Assembly (NCBI RefSeq): GCF_002217395.1
Contig: NZ_MUHD01000024.1
Span: 44,576 to 108,575, forward strand
From: Flavobacterium plurextorum
GTDB taxonomy: Bacteria; Bacteroidota; Bacteroidia; Flavobacteriales; Flavobacteriaceae
Direction: 5' to 3'
DNA: 64,000 bases
Positions 35,981 through 44,656 of this stretch are shown piece after piece (the first letter of the stretch is position 1; each line of letters opens with the position of its first letter). Below the pieces are notes generated by a model. The model did not search any database and was not told where the DNA came from. It worked only from the letters and a program-made list of their open reading frames with translations. A program made the position numbers and the translations under genes.

Positions 35981-37126
35981 ATGATTACAACAGCAAAAAG
36001 ATTAGACACAGTTGAAGAATACTACTTCTCATCAAAATTGAGAGAAGTTCGTCAATTGATGTCTGAAGGAAAATCGATCATCAATATGGGAATTGGAAGC
36101 CCTGATTTGAGTCCGTCAAAAGCAGTAATTGAAGCAGTCGCTACGGCAATTCAAGACGAAAACGGGCATGGTTATCAAAGCTATCAGGGATTACCAGAAT
36201 TGAGAAAAGGGATGGCCGATTTTTATCAGAATCAATTTGGTGTTGAATTAAATCCGAATAATGAGATTTTACCTTTGATGGGTTCAAAAGAAGGAATTAT
36301 GCACATTTCGTTAGCATTTTTAAATGAAGGCGATCATGTTTTAATTCCGAATCCAGGTTATCCAACGTATACTTCGGTAACTAATTTAGTTGGAGCGGTT
36401 CCAGTTTATTATGATCTGAAAGAAGCAAATGCTTGGGAACCAGATTTTGAAGCTTTAGAAAAATTAGATCTGGAGAAAGTAAAAATCATGTGGCTGGGAT
36501 ATCCTCACATGCCAACAGGAGCGAGAGGAAGTTTCGCGTTATTTGAAAAATTGGTTGCTTTTGCTAAAAAACACAACATATTATTGATTAACGACAATCC
36601 GTATAGTTTTGTTTTGAATGATAATCCGATGAGTTTATTGCAAGTTGAAGGTGCAAAAGAAGTGGCTTTAGAATTGAATTCACTTAGTAAAACTTTCAAC
36701 ATGGCTGGCTGGAGAGTTGGAATGGTTTTAGGAAATCCTGAAATTATCGATGCAGTTCTAAAAGTAAAAAGCAACATGGACAGCGGAATGTTCTACGGAA
36801 TTCAGAAAGGTGCCGTTGCAGCTTTAAATTGTGATAAATCTTGGTTCGAAGATCAAAATAAAATTTACAGACGCCGTAGAGAATTGACAGAGAAATTAGC
36901 TGAAAAGTTAAATTGTAAAGTTTATAAAGAAGGAGTTGGACTTTTTGTTTGGGCAAAACTTCCGGAAGGAATTGAATCAGCAGAGAAGTTCATTGACGAA
37001 ATATTATATGAGAAACATATTTTCATTACACCGGGAACCATTTTTGGAAGTAACGGCGAAGGGTATATCAGATTCTCATTGTGTGTGAAAGAAGAAAAAG
37101 TACAAGAAGCGATTGATAGGTTTTAA
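35981..37126 (+). CDS. Class I/II PLP aminotransferase (aromatic)
   Basis: 381 aa. PLP-binding features are visible: GSPDLSPSKAVIEAV and ENGHGYQSYQGLPELRKGMA at the N-terminus, the NDNPYSFV segment with the ring-binding Asp, and LSKTFNMAGWRVG with the Schiff-base Lys. Its place between pheA and tyrA suggests that it makes Phe and Tyr from phenylpyruvate and 4-hydroxyphenylpyruvate. The motif set is close to aspartate or LL-DAP-type aminotransferases, so the specificity is inferred from context. Confidence 0.88.
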   Translation: MITTAKRLDTVEEYYFSSKLREVRQLMSEGKSIINMGIGSPDLSPSKAVIEAVATAIQDENGHGYQSYQGLPELRKGMADFYQNQFGVELNPNNEILPLMGSKEGIMHISLAFLNEGDHVLIPNPGYPTYTSVTNLVGAVPVYYDLKEANAWEPDFEALEKLDLEKVKIMWLGYPHMPTGARGSFALFEKLVAFAKKHNILLINDNPYSFVLNDNPMSLLQVEGAKEVALELNSLSKTFNMAGWRVGMVLGNPEIIDAVLKVKSNMDSGMFYGIQKGAVAALNCDKSWFEDQNKIYRRRRELTEKLAEKLNCKVYKEGVGLFVWAKLPEGIESAEKFIDEILYEKHIFITPGTIFGSNGEGYIRFSLCVKEEKVQEAIDRF

Positions 37127-37169
37127 GTATTAAGACTTTAGAATTAAGTATTAAGATTTTTATCCAGAT

Positions 37170-37237
37170 TGTCAGGCTGAGCGAAGTCGAAGCCCGCGTT
37201 ACAATTGGAGCGCCCTTCGACTTCGCTCAGGGTGACA
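37170..37237. repeat. REP-like inverted repeat (TGTCAnnCTGAGCGAAG)
   Basis: TGTCAGGCTGAGCGAAGTCG (from 37170, arm to 37192) and its inverse at 37215-37237 match in 21 of 23 positions, with a 22-bp loop. The same type of extragenic repeat is widespread in bacteria. It lies between the aminotransferase and tyrA and is included in an apparent 5' extension of the tyrA frame, which is therefore not coding. Confidence 0.75.
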
Positions 37238-37272
37238 GAAAAAATAAAAGGTCTTGAAAAAACGAGAAGCCC

Positions 37273-37363
37273 TAGCCCTGATAGAAGTGGAAATCCTTTT
37301 GCGACGGTCCCGAGGCTTCGGGAGGTGGAAAAGATTGAAACGGATAGCAGGAAGCAGCTTCTA
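37273..37363 (+). ncRNA. Conserved ~90-nt structured extragenic element (copy A)
   Basis: Starts TAGCCCTGATAGAAGTGG, continues AAATCCTTTT, has an apical palindrome TCCCGAGGCTTCGGGA (37308-37323), then AAAAGATTGAAACG and ends AGCAGGAAGCAGCTTCTA. The flanks match copy B at 30846-30930 closely. It is immediately upstream of tyrA inside the Phe/Tyr operon, 12 bp before the ATG, so it would be part of that mRNA. Whether it regulates tyrA translation is unknown; it may simply be a palindromic repeat that landed here. Confidence 0.55.
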
Positions 37364-37375
37364 ATAAAAAGAAAT

Positions 37376-38236
37376 ATGAAAGTATACGTAATAGGAATAG
37401 GGTTAATAGGCGGTTCGATGGTGCTGGACATCAAAGACCAACATCCTGATTCGACGATTTTTGGGATTGACAGCAACGAAAAACATTTGCAGGAAGCCAT
37501 TAATTTAGGAGTTATCGACGAAGCGGGAAGTTTTGAAGATTTGGCTGAAGCTGATTTTGTGATCGTTTCGGTTCCAGTGGATGTGGCGCTGACGGTTTTG
37601 CCAAAAGTTCTGGATCAAGTTGGAGATAAAACGATTGTTTTTGAGGTTGGTTCGACGAAAAAGCCAATTTGTGAAGCAGTAGCAAGTCATCCGAAAAGAA
37701 GAAATTTTATTGCCACGCATCCGATAGCGGGAACGGAGTTTTCAGGGCCTTCGGCGGCGATAAAAGGTTTGTTTAAAGGGAAAACAAACATTATTTGCGA
37801 AGTGGAAAAAACCACTTTTAAATTGCAGGAAAAGGCGTTAAAGCTTTTCAGCGAAATTGGAATGAGGATTCGATATATGGATCCAACTTCGCACGACAAA
37901 CACATTGCTTACGTTTCACATTTGTCGCACATTAGTTCGTTTATGTTGGGAAAAACGGTAATGAATAAAGAAAAAGACGAACAGGATATTTTTGATATGG
38001 CGGGTAGTGGATTTGAAAGTACGGTTCGTTTAGCAAAAAGTTCGCCAGCGATGTGGACACCAATTTTTAAGCAAAATAAAGAGCACGTTCTGGAAACATT
38101 AGAAGAATATATTTCAAATCTCAGTCGGTTTAGGGATTTGCTAAAAGAAGAAGATTACAAAGCCATTTTTGAAGAAATGGAAAGCACAAATAAAATAAAA
38201 GAAATACTAAACGGATTAACAACAACTAAAAAGTAA
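37376..38236 (+). CDS. tyrA: Prephenate dehydrogenase
   Basis: 286 aa from ATG 37376; the frame is open further upstream but that part is repeat DNA. The Rossmann motif VIGIGLIGGSMVLD (about residues 5-18) binds NAD(P). Downstream, ATHPIAGTEFSGP is the prephenate/substrate motif, and the SHDKHIAYVSHLSHISSFM stretch carries the catalytic His region of the dehydrogenase domain. It oxidatively decarboxylates prephenate to 4-hydroxyphenylpyruvate for Tyr. It overlaps the operon order pheA, aminotransferase, tyrA, DAHP synthase. Confidence 0.92.
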   Translation: MKVYVIGIGLIGGSMVLDIKDQHPDSTIFGIDSNEKHLQEAINLGVIDEAGSFEDLAEADFVIVSVPVDVALTVLPKVLDQVGDKTIVFEVGSTKKPICEAVASHPKRRNFIATHPIAGTEFSGPSAAIKGLFKGKTNIICEVEKTTFKLQEKALKLFSEIGMRIRYMDPTSHDKHIAYVSHLSHISSFMLGKTVMNKEKDEQDIFDMAGSGFESTVRLAKSSPAMWTPIFKQNKEHVLETLEEYISNLSRFRDLLKEEDYKAIFEEMESTNKIKEILNGLTTTKK

Positions 38237-38248
38237 ATTAGAATTAAG

Positions 38249-39331
38249 ATGGAAAATAAGAAAGAAATGAGAAAGTGGTTAGAAGATTTCAATTTAAATC
38301 ACCCACTTGTGATAGCTGGACCATGTAGTGCAGAAACGGAAGATCAAGTATTGAAAATTGCTCACGAATTGAAAGATTCAAAAGTTAGCGTATTCAGAGC
38401 AGGAATTTGGAAACCAAGAACGCGTCCAGGAGGATTTGAAGGTGTTGGAGAAATTGGTTTAAAATGGTTACAAAAAGCTAAAGCTGAAACTGGTTTATTG
38501 ATGGGTACTGAAGTTGCAACTGCAGCGCACTGTAAACTAGCTTTAGAACATGATATTGATGTTTTATGGGTTGGTGCTCGTACAACTGCAAACCCTTTTG
38601 CGGTTCAGGAAATTGCTGATACTTTGAAAGGAACTGATAAAATCGTTTTGGTTAAAAATCCAGTAAACCCAGATTTAGCTTTATGGTTAGGTGGTGTTGA
38701 GCGTTTACACATGGCTGGAATCGAGAAATTAGGTGTTATTCACAGAGGTTTCTCTACTTACGAAAAAACAAAATACAGAAACATTCCAGAATGGCAGATT
38801 GCTATCGAATTGCAAAATAAATTCCCTGATTTACCATTAATCATCGATCCATCTCACATTACTGGAGATCGTAAAATGATTTTTGAAGTAACTCAAGAGG
38901 CTTTAGATTTGAACTACGATGGTATGATTATCGAAACACACATCGATCCAGACAACGCTTGGTCTGATGCTGCGCAGCAAGTTACTCCAGATGTTTTGAA
39001 ACAAATCATTAAAGATTTGACTATCAGAAAAACAGATGATACTACAGATGAGTACAGCCAAAAAATGACTAAACTAAGAGCTAACATCGACGTTCTTGAT
39101 GCTAACTTATTAGAATTGTTAGGAAAACGTATGAAAGTGGCTGACGAAATTGGTCAGGTTAAAAAAGATGCGAACGTTGCGATTCTTCAAAACAATCGTT
39201 GGAACGAAATCTTAGGAAAAATGATTCTTGAAGGTGAGAAAAAAGGTCTTACTGAAGAGTTTGTTTTAAGAATGTTCAAAGCAATTCACCAAGAAAGTAT
39301 TGGTCACCAAGAGAAAATTTTCAACGCATAA
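38249..39331 (+). CDS. Bifunctional DAHP synthase / chorismate mutase
   Basis: 360 aa. Residues about 15-255 form a type I DAHP synthase barrel (LVIAGPCSAETEDQVLKIAH, GIWKPRTRPGGFEGVGEIG, PLIIDPSHITGDRKMIFEV). Residues about 272-355 form an AroQ chorismate mutase helix bundle (TKLRANIDVLDANLLELLGK, RMKVADEIGQVKKD). It therefore supplies both the first step of the shikimate pathway and the branch-point step to prephenate. Mutase fusion often allows prephenate feedback on DAHP synthase. Last gene of the attenuated operon (12-bp gap from tyrA). Confidence 0.94.
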   Translation: MENKKEMRKWLEDFNLNHPLVIAGPCSAETEDQVLKIAHELKDSKVSVFRAGIWKPRTRPGGFEGVGEIGLKWLQKAKAETGLLMGTEVATAAHCKLALEHDIDVLWVGARTTANPFAVQEIADTLKGTDKIVLVKNPVNPDLALWLGGVERLHMAGIEKLGVIHRGFSTYEKTKYRNIPEWQIAIELQNKFPDLPLIIDPSHITGDRKMIFEVTQEALDLNYDGMIIETHIDPDNAWSDAAQQVTPDVLKQIIKDLTIRKTDDTTDEYSQKMTKLRANIDVLDANLLELLGKRMKVADEIGQVKKDANVAILQNNRWNEILGKMILEGEKKGLTEEFVLRMFKAIHQESIGHQEKIFNA

Positions 39332-39341
39332 TTTTTTCTAA

Positions 39342-39384
39342 ACCATATAAGTGCTATAAGTTAATTTGAAATTTCTTATAGCAC
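39342..39384. repeat. ACCATATAAGT-family hairpin (partial copy)
   Basis: A half-element: ACCATATAAGTGCTATAAG, with GTGCTATAAG (39351-39360) pairing to CTTATAGCAC (39375-39384). It sits 10 bp after the DAHP synthase stop. Confidence 0.65.
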
Positions 39385-39414
39385 GATTTTAAAAATAGAT
39401 TGTTTTTTTATATT

Positions 39415-39452
39415 AAATCTCCATTGTTTTCGGACTTTGGGGATTTTTTTTT
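39415..39452 (+). terminator. Terminator of the Phe/Tyr operon
   Basis: AAATCTCCA (39415-39423) pairs with TGGGGATTT (39438-39446, one G-U), followed by a T-run to 39452. The rest of this 302-bp gap up to 39633 shows nothing else. Confidence 0.75.
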
Positions 39453-39633
39453 GTCCTAATTTTAAATAGAAAATAAAGCAGATAAAATAATTAATTACTC
39501 CTTAAAAAGAAACAATTGTTTACTTGTCGAGAACTTGGTTTTAAAAATAAGGAAAAGAGCAGTTAAATTATCGAAAACAGTATAGTTCAGTATAAGTGAT
39601 GAATACGATTTAAGATCTCACATATTATACTGA

Positions 39634-40683
39634 TTAATTCAAATCGAATGCGGTATGTTTGATGTACTTTCTATCATAAGTATATAAAACATGTACTTTT
39701 TTATCAGTAGTCTGGATGATTGCCGGATAGCTGAATTCACCTTTTTCCTGTTTTTCCAGATCAAATAATTTTTTCCAGTTCAGACCATCTTTTGAATATT
39801 CTACATCCAAAATATTTCTTCCGTTAAACCAGTCTTTTCCTTTCGGTAATGGATTGTTTACCAATAAAAAAAGGTTTTTATTTATGGTTAAAGCATCTAT
39901 TCCTGAATTAGAATTGATCACATTGATTGTATTGGTTCTTATCCAGCTTTTCCCGTTATCTCCAGACCAGCTTGAAACTATTTTATTGTGTTTGCTTCGG
40001 GATAACATCTGAATATCTGTAGCACTATGAATTAAAAATGCTGGCTGAATGACATTAAAGTTCTGACGGTTTTCTACCGCTATTTTCTTCCAAGAATCAG
40101 TCGCTTCTGTATATTCTTCAACATGGATTCTCCATTCGTCAGTATTAACACTTTCTGTACTGCTCCCACATAAAATTATTCCTGGAATAGTTTCAATTGG
40201 TTTATTACGAATTGGTCCGTAAATTCCATCTGGAAGGTATTTTGGTTCTCCCCAAGTTGTTCCGTTATCTTTGGAAACAATCATAGCACCAAACCATTCT
40301 CTTGGATTTTTTCCTGTTTTGTAAAACAAATACAAGTTCTGGCTTTTAGCTTTAAAAAGAACCGGATTCCAGCAAGGGAGTGTATCAGTACCTTTTATTA
40401 AAGGCTGAATCAATTCTTTTGGTGCCGACCATTTTTTATCTTTATAAGCTGAAATATAAATTCCGACATCTTTTGATCCTTCATATTTTCCTCCAAACCA
40501 AGCAGCTAAAATCTCATTTGGCTTGTATTCCACTAAAGTTGATGCGTGGCTGGTTGTCGTCACGGGTGGATCTGTAATATAACTGCTTTCTATATTAATT
40601 GCTTTTGTCTGTGCTTTCAATCCGTTAGAAACAAGAAAGGTTGTCAATAAAGCTGCTACAGCATATTTTGTTTTCAATATCAT
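39634..40683 (-). CDS. Secreted sialidase-like BNR repeat protein (GH33-type)
   Basis: 349 aa from ATG 40683; the frame is open 85 codons upstream but lacks features there, while a signal peptide begins exactly at this Met (ending SNGLKAQ). Asp-box repeats SKDNGTTWG, SGDNGKSWI and SKDGLNWK mark a six-bladed propeller. The N-terminal HASTLVEYKPNEILAAWFGG and EGSKDVGIYIS are typical of sialidase-like exo-glycosidases of the BNR_2 group. Exported, probably acting on extracellular glycans. Substrate unproven. Confidence 0.82.
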   Translation of the reverse strand: MILKTKYAVAALLTTFLVSNGLKAQTKAINIESSYITDPPVTTTSHASTLVEYKPNEILAAWFGGKYEGSKDVGIYISAYKDKKWSAPKELIQPLIKGTDTLPCWNPVLFKAKSQNLYLFYKTGKNPREWFGAMIVSKDNGTTWGEPKYLPDGIYGPIRNKPIETIPGIILCGSSTESVNTDEWRIHVEEYTEATDSWKKIAVENRQNFNVIQPAFLIHSATDIQMLSRSKHNKIVSSWSGDNGKSWIRTNTINVINSNSGIDALTINKNLFLLVNNPLPKGKDWFNGRNILDVEYSKDGLNWKKLFDLEKQEKGEFSYPAIIQTTDKKVHVLYTYDRKYIKHTAFDLN

Positions 40684-41032
40684 TTTATTCTTTTTTTGAG
40701 ATGTAATAGAAAAATGATGCAGATTTTTAAATCCATCATTTACTTGTTGAATATAATTAAATAATTTGATTTTTGATATGATTCGAAAGGTATGTAAAGA
40801 TAAATTTATTGATATATTGAATTCGGTTAAAGCTCTTGTTTTTTCCGATATTTTTGTTTTAAAACCTTCAAAAGTTTTGACATAGTTTCTTTTAATAAAA
40901 AACGAAGAAGATTTTTTTTGCTTACATTTTTTATTCAACTTTTTGCCTAAAAATAAAACGATTATTTTAATCGAAATTCAAAAAGAGGCTTTTTAAGGGA
41001 AGACTAAAAAGGAAATAAAACTGCTAATCAGG

Positions 41033-41068
41033 AAAATCTGCGAGAAAAAATATTCGCTCGCAGATTTT
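41033..41068. repeat. Extragenic hairpin AAAATCTGCGAG
   Basis: AAAATCTGCGAG (41033-41044) and its perfect inverse (41057-41068) flank a 12-nt AT-rich loop. No T-run follows, so it is more likely a dispersed palindromic repeat than a terminator. It lies in the region upstream of the VIT-domain gene. Confidence 0.5.
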
Positions 41069-41160
41069 GCAGACCAAACAGATAAAAATAAAATAATTAT
41101 CTTCCCAACCTTTTAATGTCTTTTGTTCTCTATAACAATATAAACCTTAATTTTTGTGTC

Positions 41161-44100
41161 ATGAAATTAAAATTGTTTTCGTCTGCGCCTGGCAGTTTTC
41201 AAATGAATTTGAATGTTTTGCTTTTCTTTCTGTTTTTTATTGGAACGAAAACTTTCGCACAAAGTCCTGAACTTACCGTTAAAGGAGAAGAAGCTGAAAA
41301 AGTGAGAATGAGTAAACTTTTTGTGAATGTAAAAGTGGTAGGAAACATTGCTTATACGACTGCTGAAATGCATTTTTTTAACTCGGGAACTCGTCAAATG
41401 GAAGCAGAACTTATTTTTCCACTGCCTGAAAACGTTTCGGTTTCAAGATATGCGATAGACATCAATGGCAAACTACGTGAAGCAGTTCCGGTAAATAAAA
41501 ATAAAGGGAAACAAGTTTTTGAAGCTATCGAACATCGTCGTGTTGATCCGGGATTATTAGAAAAAGTAGATGGAAATAATTTTAAAACAAGAATTTATCC
41601 GTTGATGCCAAATGGAGAACGAACAGTTGTTATTGGTTATGAAGAAGAACTTTCGGCTTTTGATAAAGATAATCTGGCGTATCAATTGGTAAGTCGATTT
41701 CCAAAGAAATTAGATCAGTTTGAAATTAATGTTACTGTTTTGGGAACTTCGACTGCGCCAATTGTTACTGAGAGCTCAGAGAAAGAAATCTCGTTTTCAA
41801 AATGGAACCAATCTTTCCAGGCATCCGTAAAAAAAGAAAATTATGAGCCTGCAGAAAAAATAGTTATTAAAATTCCAATTCAGCAAAATATCCCAAGTGT
41901 TATGATGCAGGATGCTGGCGGTCAATATTATTTTTATGGAAATACTTTTATAGAGGGAAATAAAATTGCTAAAAAAAATCCGGCTTCAATTGGTTTGATT
42001 TGGGATAATTCATTGAGCTGTAAAAACCGAGATTTAAAGAAAGAATTGGATTTGCTTGATGCTTATTTCCAAAAAAATAAAAATACAAAAGTGACTTTGT
42101 ACTTTTTAAATTACACTTTCGAAAAGCAAAAAGAATTTGTGATTTCTAACGGAAATTGGACTGAATTAAAAACCGTTTTAGAAAATACAAAATACGATGG
42201 TGGAACGCGTTATTCACAAATTAGTTTTGAAAATCAGGATGAGTTTTTATTTTTCTCTGATGGATTATCTTCTTTAAGTGAAAACCTTCTGCCAAAAACT
42301 AAAAAGCAGGTTTATACTATTACTTCTTCTGTATCTGCTGATTTTTCTTTTCTGAATTATTCGGCAATGAAAACGGGAGGGAACTTTATCAATTTAAATC
42401 AGATAAGTGCTGAAACTGCTCTGGATAAATTAACGAATGCGAGTTTGAAATTTTTAGGAATAAAAGAAAATTTAACTACAACTGATTTATTTCCAATGGA
42501 AGGAACTCCGGTTTCAGGGAATTTTAGTTTTTCAGGAATTTCTTTGAATCCGAAAAATGAAATTACTTTATTATTCGGCTATAATAATGAAGCTGTTTTA
42601 GAAAAGAAAATTACGCTTGATGCAGCTGTTCAAAGTTCTGCTGATGTAAATATTGAAAAACTTTGGGCGCAAAAAAAAATTGCGAATTTTGAATTGCAAT
42701 ATGCTAAAAACGCAGATGAAATCGAGTTTCTTGGAAAGAAATTCGGCATTGTAACCAAAAATACTTCACTGATTGTTCTGGAAAATGTGAGAGATTATAT
42801 TATGTACGATATTATTCCGCCAGCAGAATTACGTTCTGAATTTGACAGAATTAAAAAACAGGAACATGATACTAATGTGGCTCAGCAAAAAAGTAATTGG
42901 GACAATATAGAAAGTTATTTTAATGGATTAAATGTTTGGTGGAAAAAGAATCTTAAGTATAATGGACAAAAAATAGCATCTAAGTATAAACACAATAGAC
43001 AAGTTCCAGGGCCGCCGCCGCCGCCAAGTGCTGAAGGCAGAAATGGGGATATAAGAATTGGAACTGAGGCTATAGTTGGAACTGAAACTATAAAAGGAGA
43101 TCCTGATGCTGCTGTAACAATAGACGAACCTGTTGGAGCAGGATCAGTTTCAACTGTTATTGTGGAAGATAATGCTGTGTATAATACATCTACTCCGCCA
43201 AAGACTGATCAGGTAAAATTTGTTGCGCCTGTGGTTGCAAAAGCACAAGAGGTTACTGAGGATGTGCCAAAAATTACCGAATTAAAAGATAAAAAAGTTG
43301 GCAGTGAAGAAATACAAAGAGAGACGAATGCCGCTAAATTACAAGAAACAGTTGTGGCAGGTTATCTCCCAGAAAATGCTTCAAAAAACAAAGACCTTTC
43401 ACAAGATTTAAATTTCAGTAGAGGTTATTTAGCTGGAGATTCAAAAAAGCCTTTAATTATAGTTGATGGTCAGTTTTATGAGGGTGAATTGACCGATTTA
43501 AAGTCAGATGATATTGATACAGTAGATGTTTTGAAAGATGCGTCTAGAATTGCTTCTTATGGCAGCAGAGGGGCAAATGGAGTTATTATCATAACAACGA
43601 AAAAGAAATCTTCAAATAGTGGAATTGTACAAACAAAAAGTTGGAATCCAGATCGATTGTATTTGAAAGCTTTAGCAAAAGTGCCAAAAGAAAAACAATA
43701 CGATTTGTATTTTGAATTGAGAAAATCGCAGGAAAGAAACCCAAGTTTTTATTTTGATGTAGCTCACTTTTTTTACAATCAGGGCGATTTTAAAAAAGCA
43801 TTGCTGATCATTAGCAATATTGCCGATTTAGGCTTAGAGAATCATCAGCTTTATAAAACTTTGACTTATACTTTGCGTCAGTGGAAAGATTATAATGATG
43901 CAGTTTTTACCGCAAAACAAGTCGTAAAATGGAGAGAACATGAACCGCAGAGTTTTAGAGATTATGCTTTAACACTAGAAGATGCTGGAAAATATCAAGA
44001 AGCATTTGATGAATTAATTAAAGCACTTGAAGTGAATTATTATGGAGAAATGAGCGGTCAGTATGAAGGTGTAGAAGATATTATTTTAATGGATGTTAAC

Positions 44101-44529
44101 CGTATGATAACAGCACATTCTAGCATAAAAACGGGTAAGCTTGATAAAAAGTACCTTGCTAAAATGCCAGTTGATATCAGAGTCATTATGAATTGGAACC
44201 AAATGGATGTTGATTTGGATTTGCATGTAATTGAACCAACAAATGAAGAATGTTACTACAGCCATACTTCTACACAAATTGGAGGAAGATTTTCTAAAGA
44301 TTTTACCGAGGGTTATGGCCCGGAACAATATATAATCAGAAATGCGGTAAAAGGGAAATATCAAATTAAAACCAATTATTTTGGAGAAACTGAATTAACA
44401 GAAAATGGTCCGGCAACATTAATGGTCGAAATTTATATTACGAGAGCAGGAAAAACTTCCAGAACTTTAAAAACAATTCAGTTAGGGAAAATAAAAGAGA
44501 ATCAAGCTTTAGCCGAAATTATCTGGTAA
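41161..44529 (+). CDS. VIT-domain surface protein with plug-like and DUF2135 domains
   Basis: 1122 aa from ATG 41161; a further 15 codons upstream are open but the signal peptide (about residues 12-33, ending TKTFAQ) fits this start. Order: VIT domain (about 35-165, ELIFPLPENVSVSRYAIDIN; GERTVVIGYEEELS), a von Willebrand A-like region (about 230-400, SIGLIWDNSLSC; LFFSDGLSSL), a proline-rich linker, and a short plug-like motif (PLIIVDGQFYEG ... TVDVLKDASRIASYGSRGAN, GVIIITTKK; about 755-815) resembling SusC/RagA receptors but without a barrel. Then TPR-like helices and a C-terminal DUF2135 domain (MNWNQMDVDLDLHVIEP). Probably an envelope scaffolding protein; function unknown. Confidence 0.8.
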   Translation: MKLKLFSSAPGSFQMNLNVLLFFLFFIGTKTFAQSPELTVKGEEAEKVRMSKLFVNVKVVGNIAYTTAEMHFFNSGTRQMEAELIFPLPENVSVSRYAIDINGKLREAVPVNKNKGKQVFEAIEHRRVDPGLLEKVDGNNFKTRIYPLMPNGERTVVIGYEEELSAFDKDNLAYQLVSRFPKKLDQFEINVTVLGTSTAPIVTESSEKEISFSKWNQSFQASVKKENYEPAEKIVIKIPIQQNIPSVMMQDAGGQYYFYGNTFIEGNKIAKKNPASIGLIWDNSLSCKNRDLKKELDLLDAYFQKNKNTKVTLYFLNYTFEKQKEFVISNGNWTELKTVLENTKYDGGTRYSQISFENQDEFLFFSDGLSSLSENLLPKTKKQVYTITSSVSADFSFLNYSAMKTGGNFINLNQISAETALDKLTNASLKFLGIKENLTTTDLFPMEGTPVSGNFSFSGISLNPKNEITLLFGYNNEAVLEKKITLDAAVQSSADVNIEKLWAQKKIANFELQYAKNADEIEFLGKKFGIVTKNTSLIVLENVRDYIMYDIIPPAELRSEFDRIKKQEHDTNVAQQKSNWDNIESYFNGLNVWWKKNLKYNGQKIASKYKHNRQVPGPPPPPSAEGRNGDIRIGTEAIVGTETIKGDPDAAVTIDEPVGAGSVSTVIVEDNAVYNTSTPPKTDQVKFVAPVVAKAQEVTEDVPKITELKDKKVGSEEIQRETNAAKLQETVVAGYLPENASKNKDLSQDLNFSRGYLAGDSKKPLIIVDGQFYEGELTDLKSDDIDTVDVLKDASRIASYGSRGANGVIIITTKKKSSNSGIVQTKSWNPDRLYLKALAKVPKEKQYDLYFELRKSQERNPSFYFDVAHFFYNQGDFKKALLIISNIADLGLENHQLYKTLTYTLRQWKDYNDAVFTAKQVVKWREHEPQSFRDYALTLEDAGKYQEAFDELIKALEVNYYGEMSGQYEGVEDIILMDVNRMITAHSSIKTGKLDKKYLAKMPVDIRVIMNWNQMDVDLDLHVIEPTNEECYYSHTSTQIGGRFSKDFTEGYGPEQYIIRNAVKGKYQIKTNYFGETELTENGPATLMVEIYITRAGKTSRTLKTIQLGKIKENQALAEIIW

Positions 44530-44562
44530 AGTCTGCAAATTAAAAGGATGTCTTTCAAATTT

Positions 44563-44613
44563 AAAAGGCGAAATTACGTTGTTCCATTCTAAAAACGTAA
44601 TTTTGCCTTTTTC
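44563..44613 (+). terminator. Terminator of the VIT-domain gene
   Basis: AAAAGGCGAAATTACGT (44563-44579) pairs with its inverse at 44595-44611 (one G-U) and ends in a run of T. Confidence 0.8.
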
Positions 44614-44656
44614 TCGATAGCTTTCGGGACTAAAATCTGATATCTAAAATTATAGA

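Noticed and set aside
37205..37375. 5' extension of the tyrA reading frame
   Set aside because: The extension covers a REP-like repeat and the structured element, and the Rossmann motif begins right after the ATG at 37376.
40684..40938. 85-codon N-terminal extension of the sialidase-like gene
   Set aside because: A clean signal peptide starts at the internal Met (40683), and the extension has no recognisable feature.
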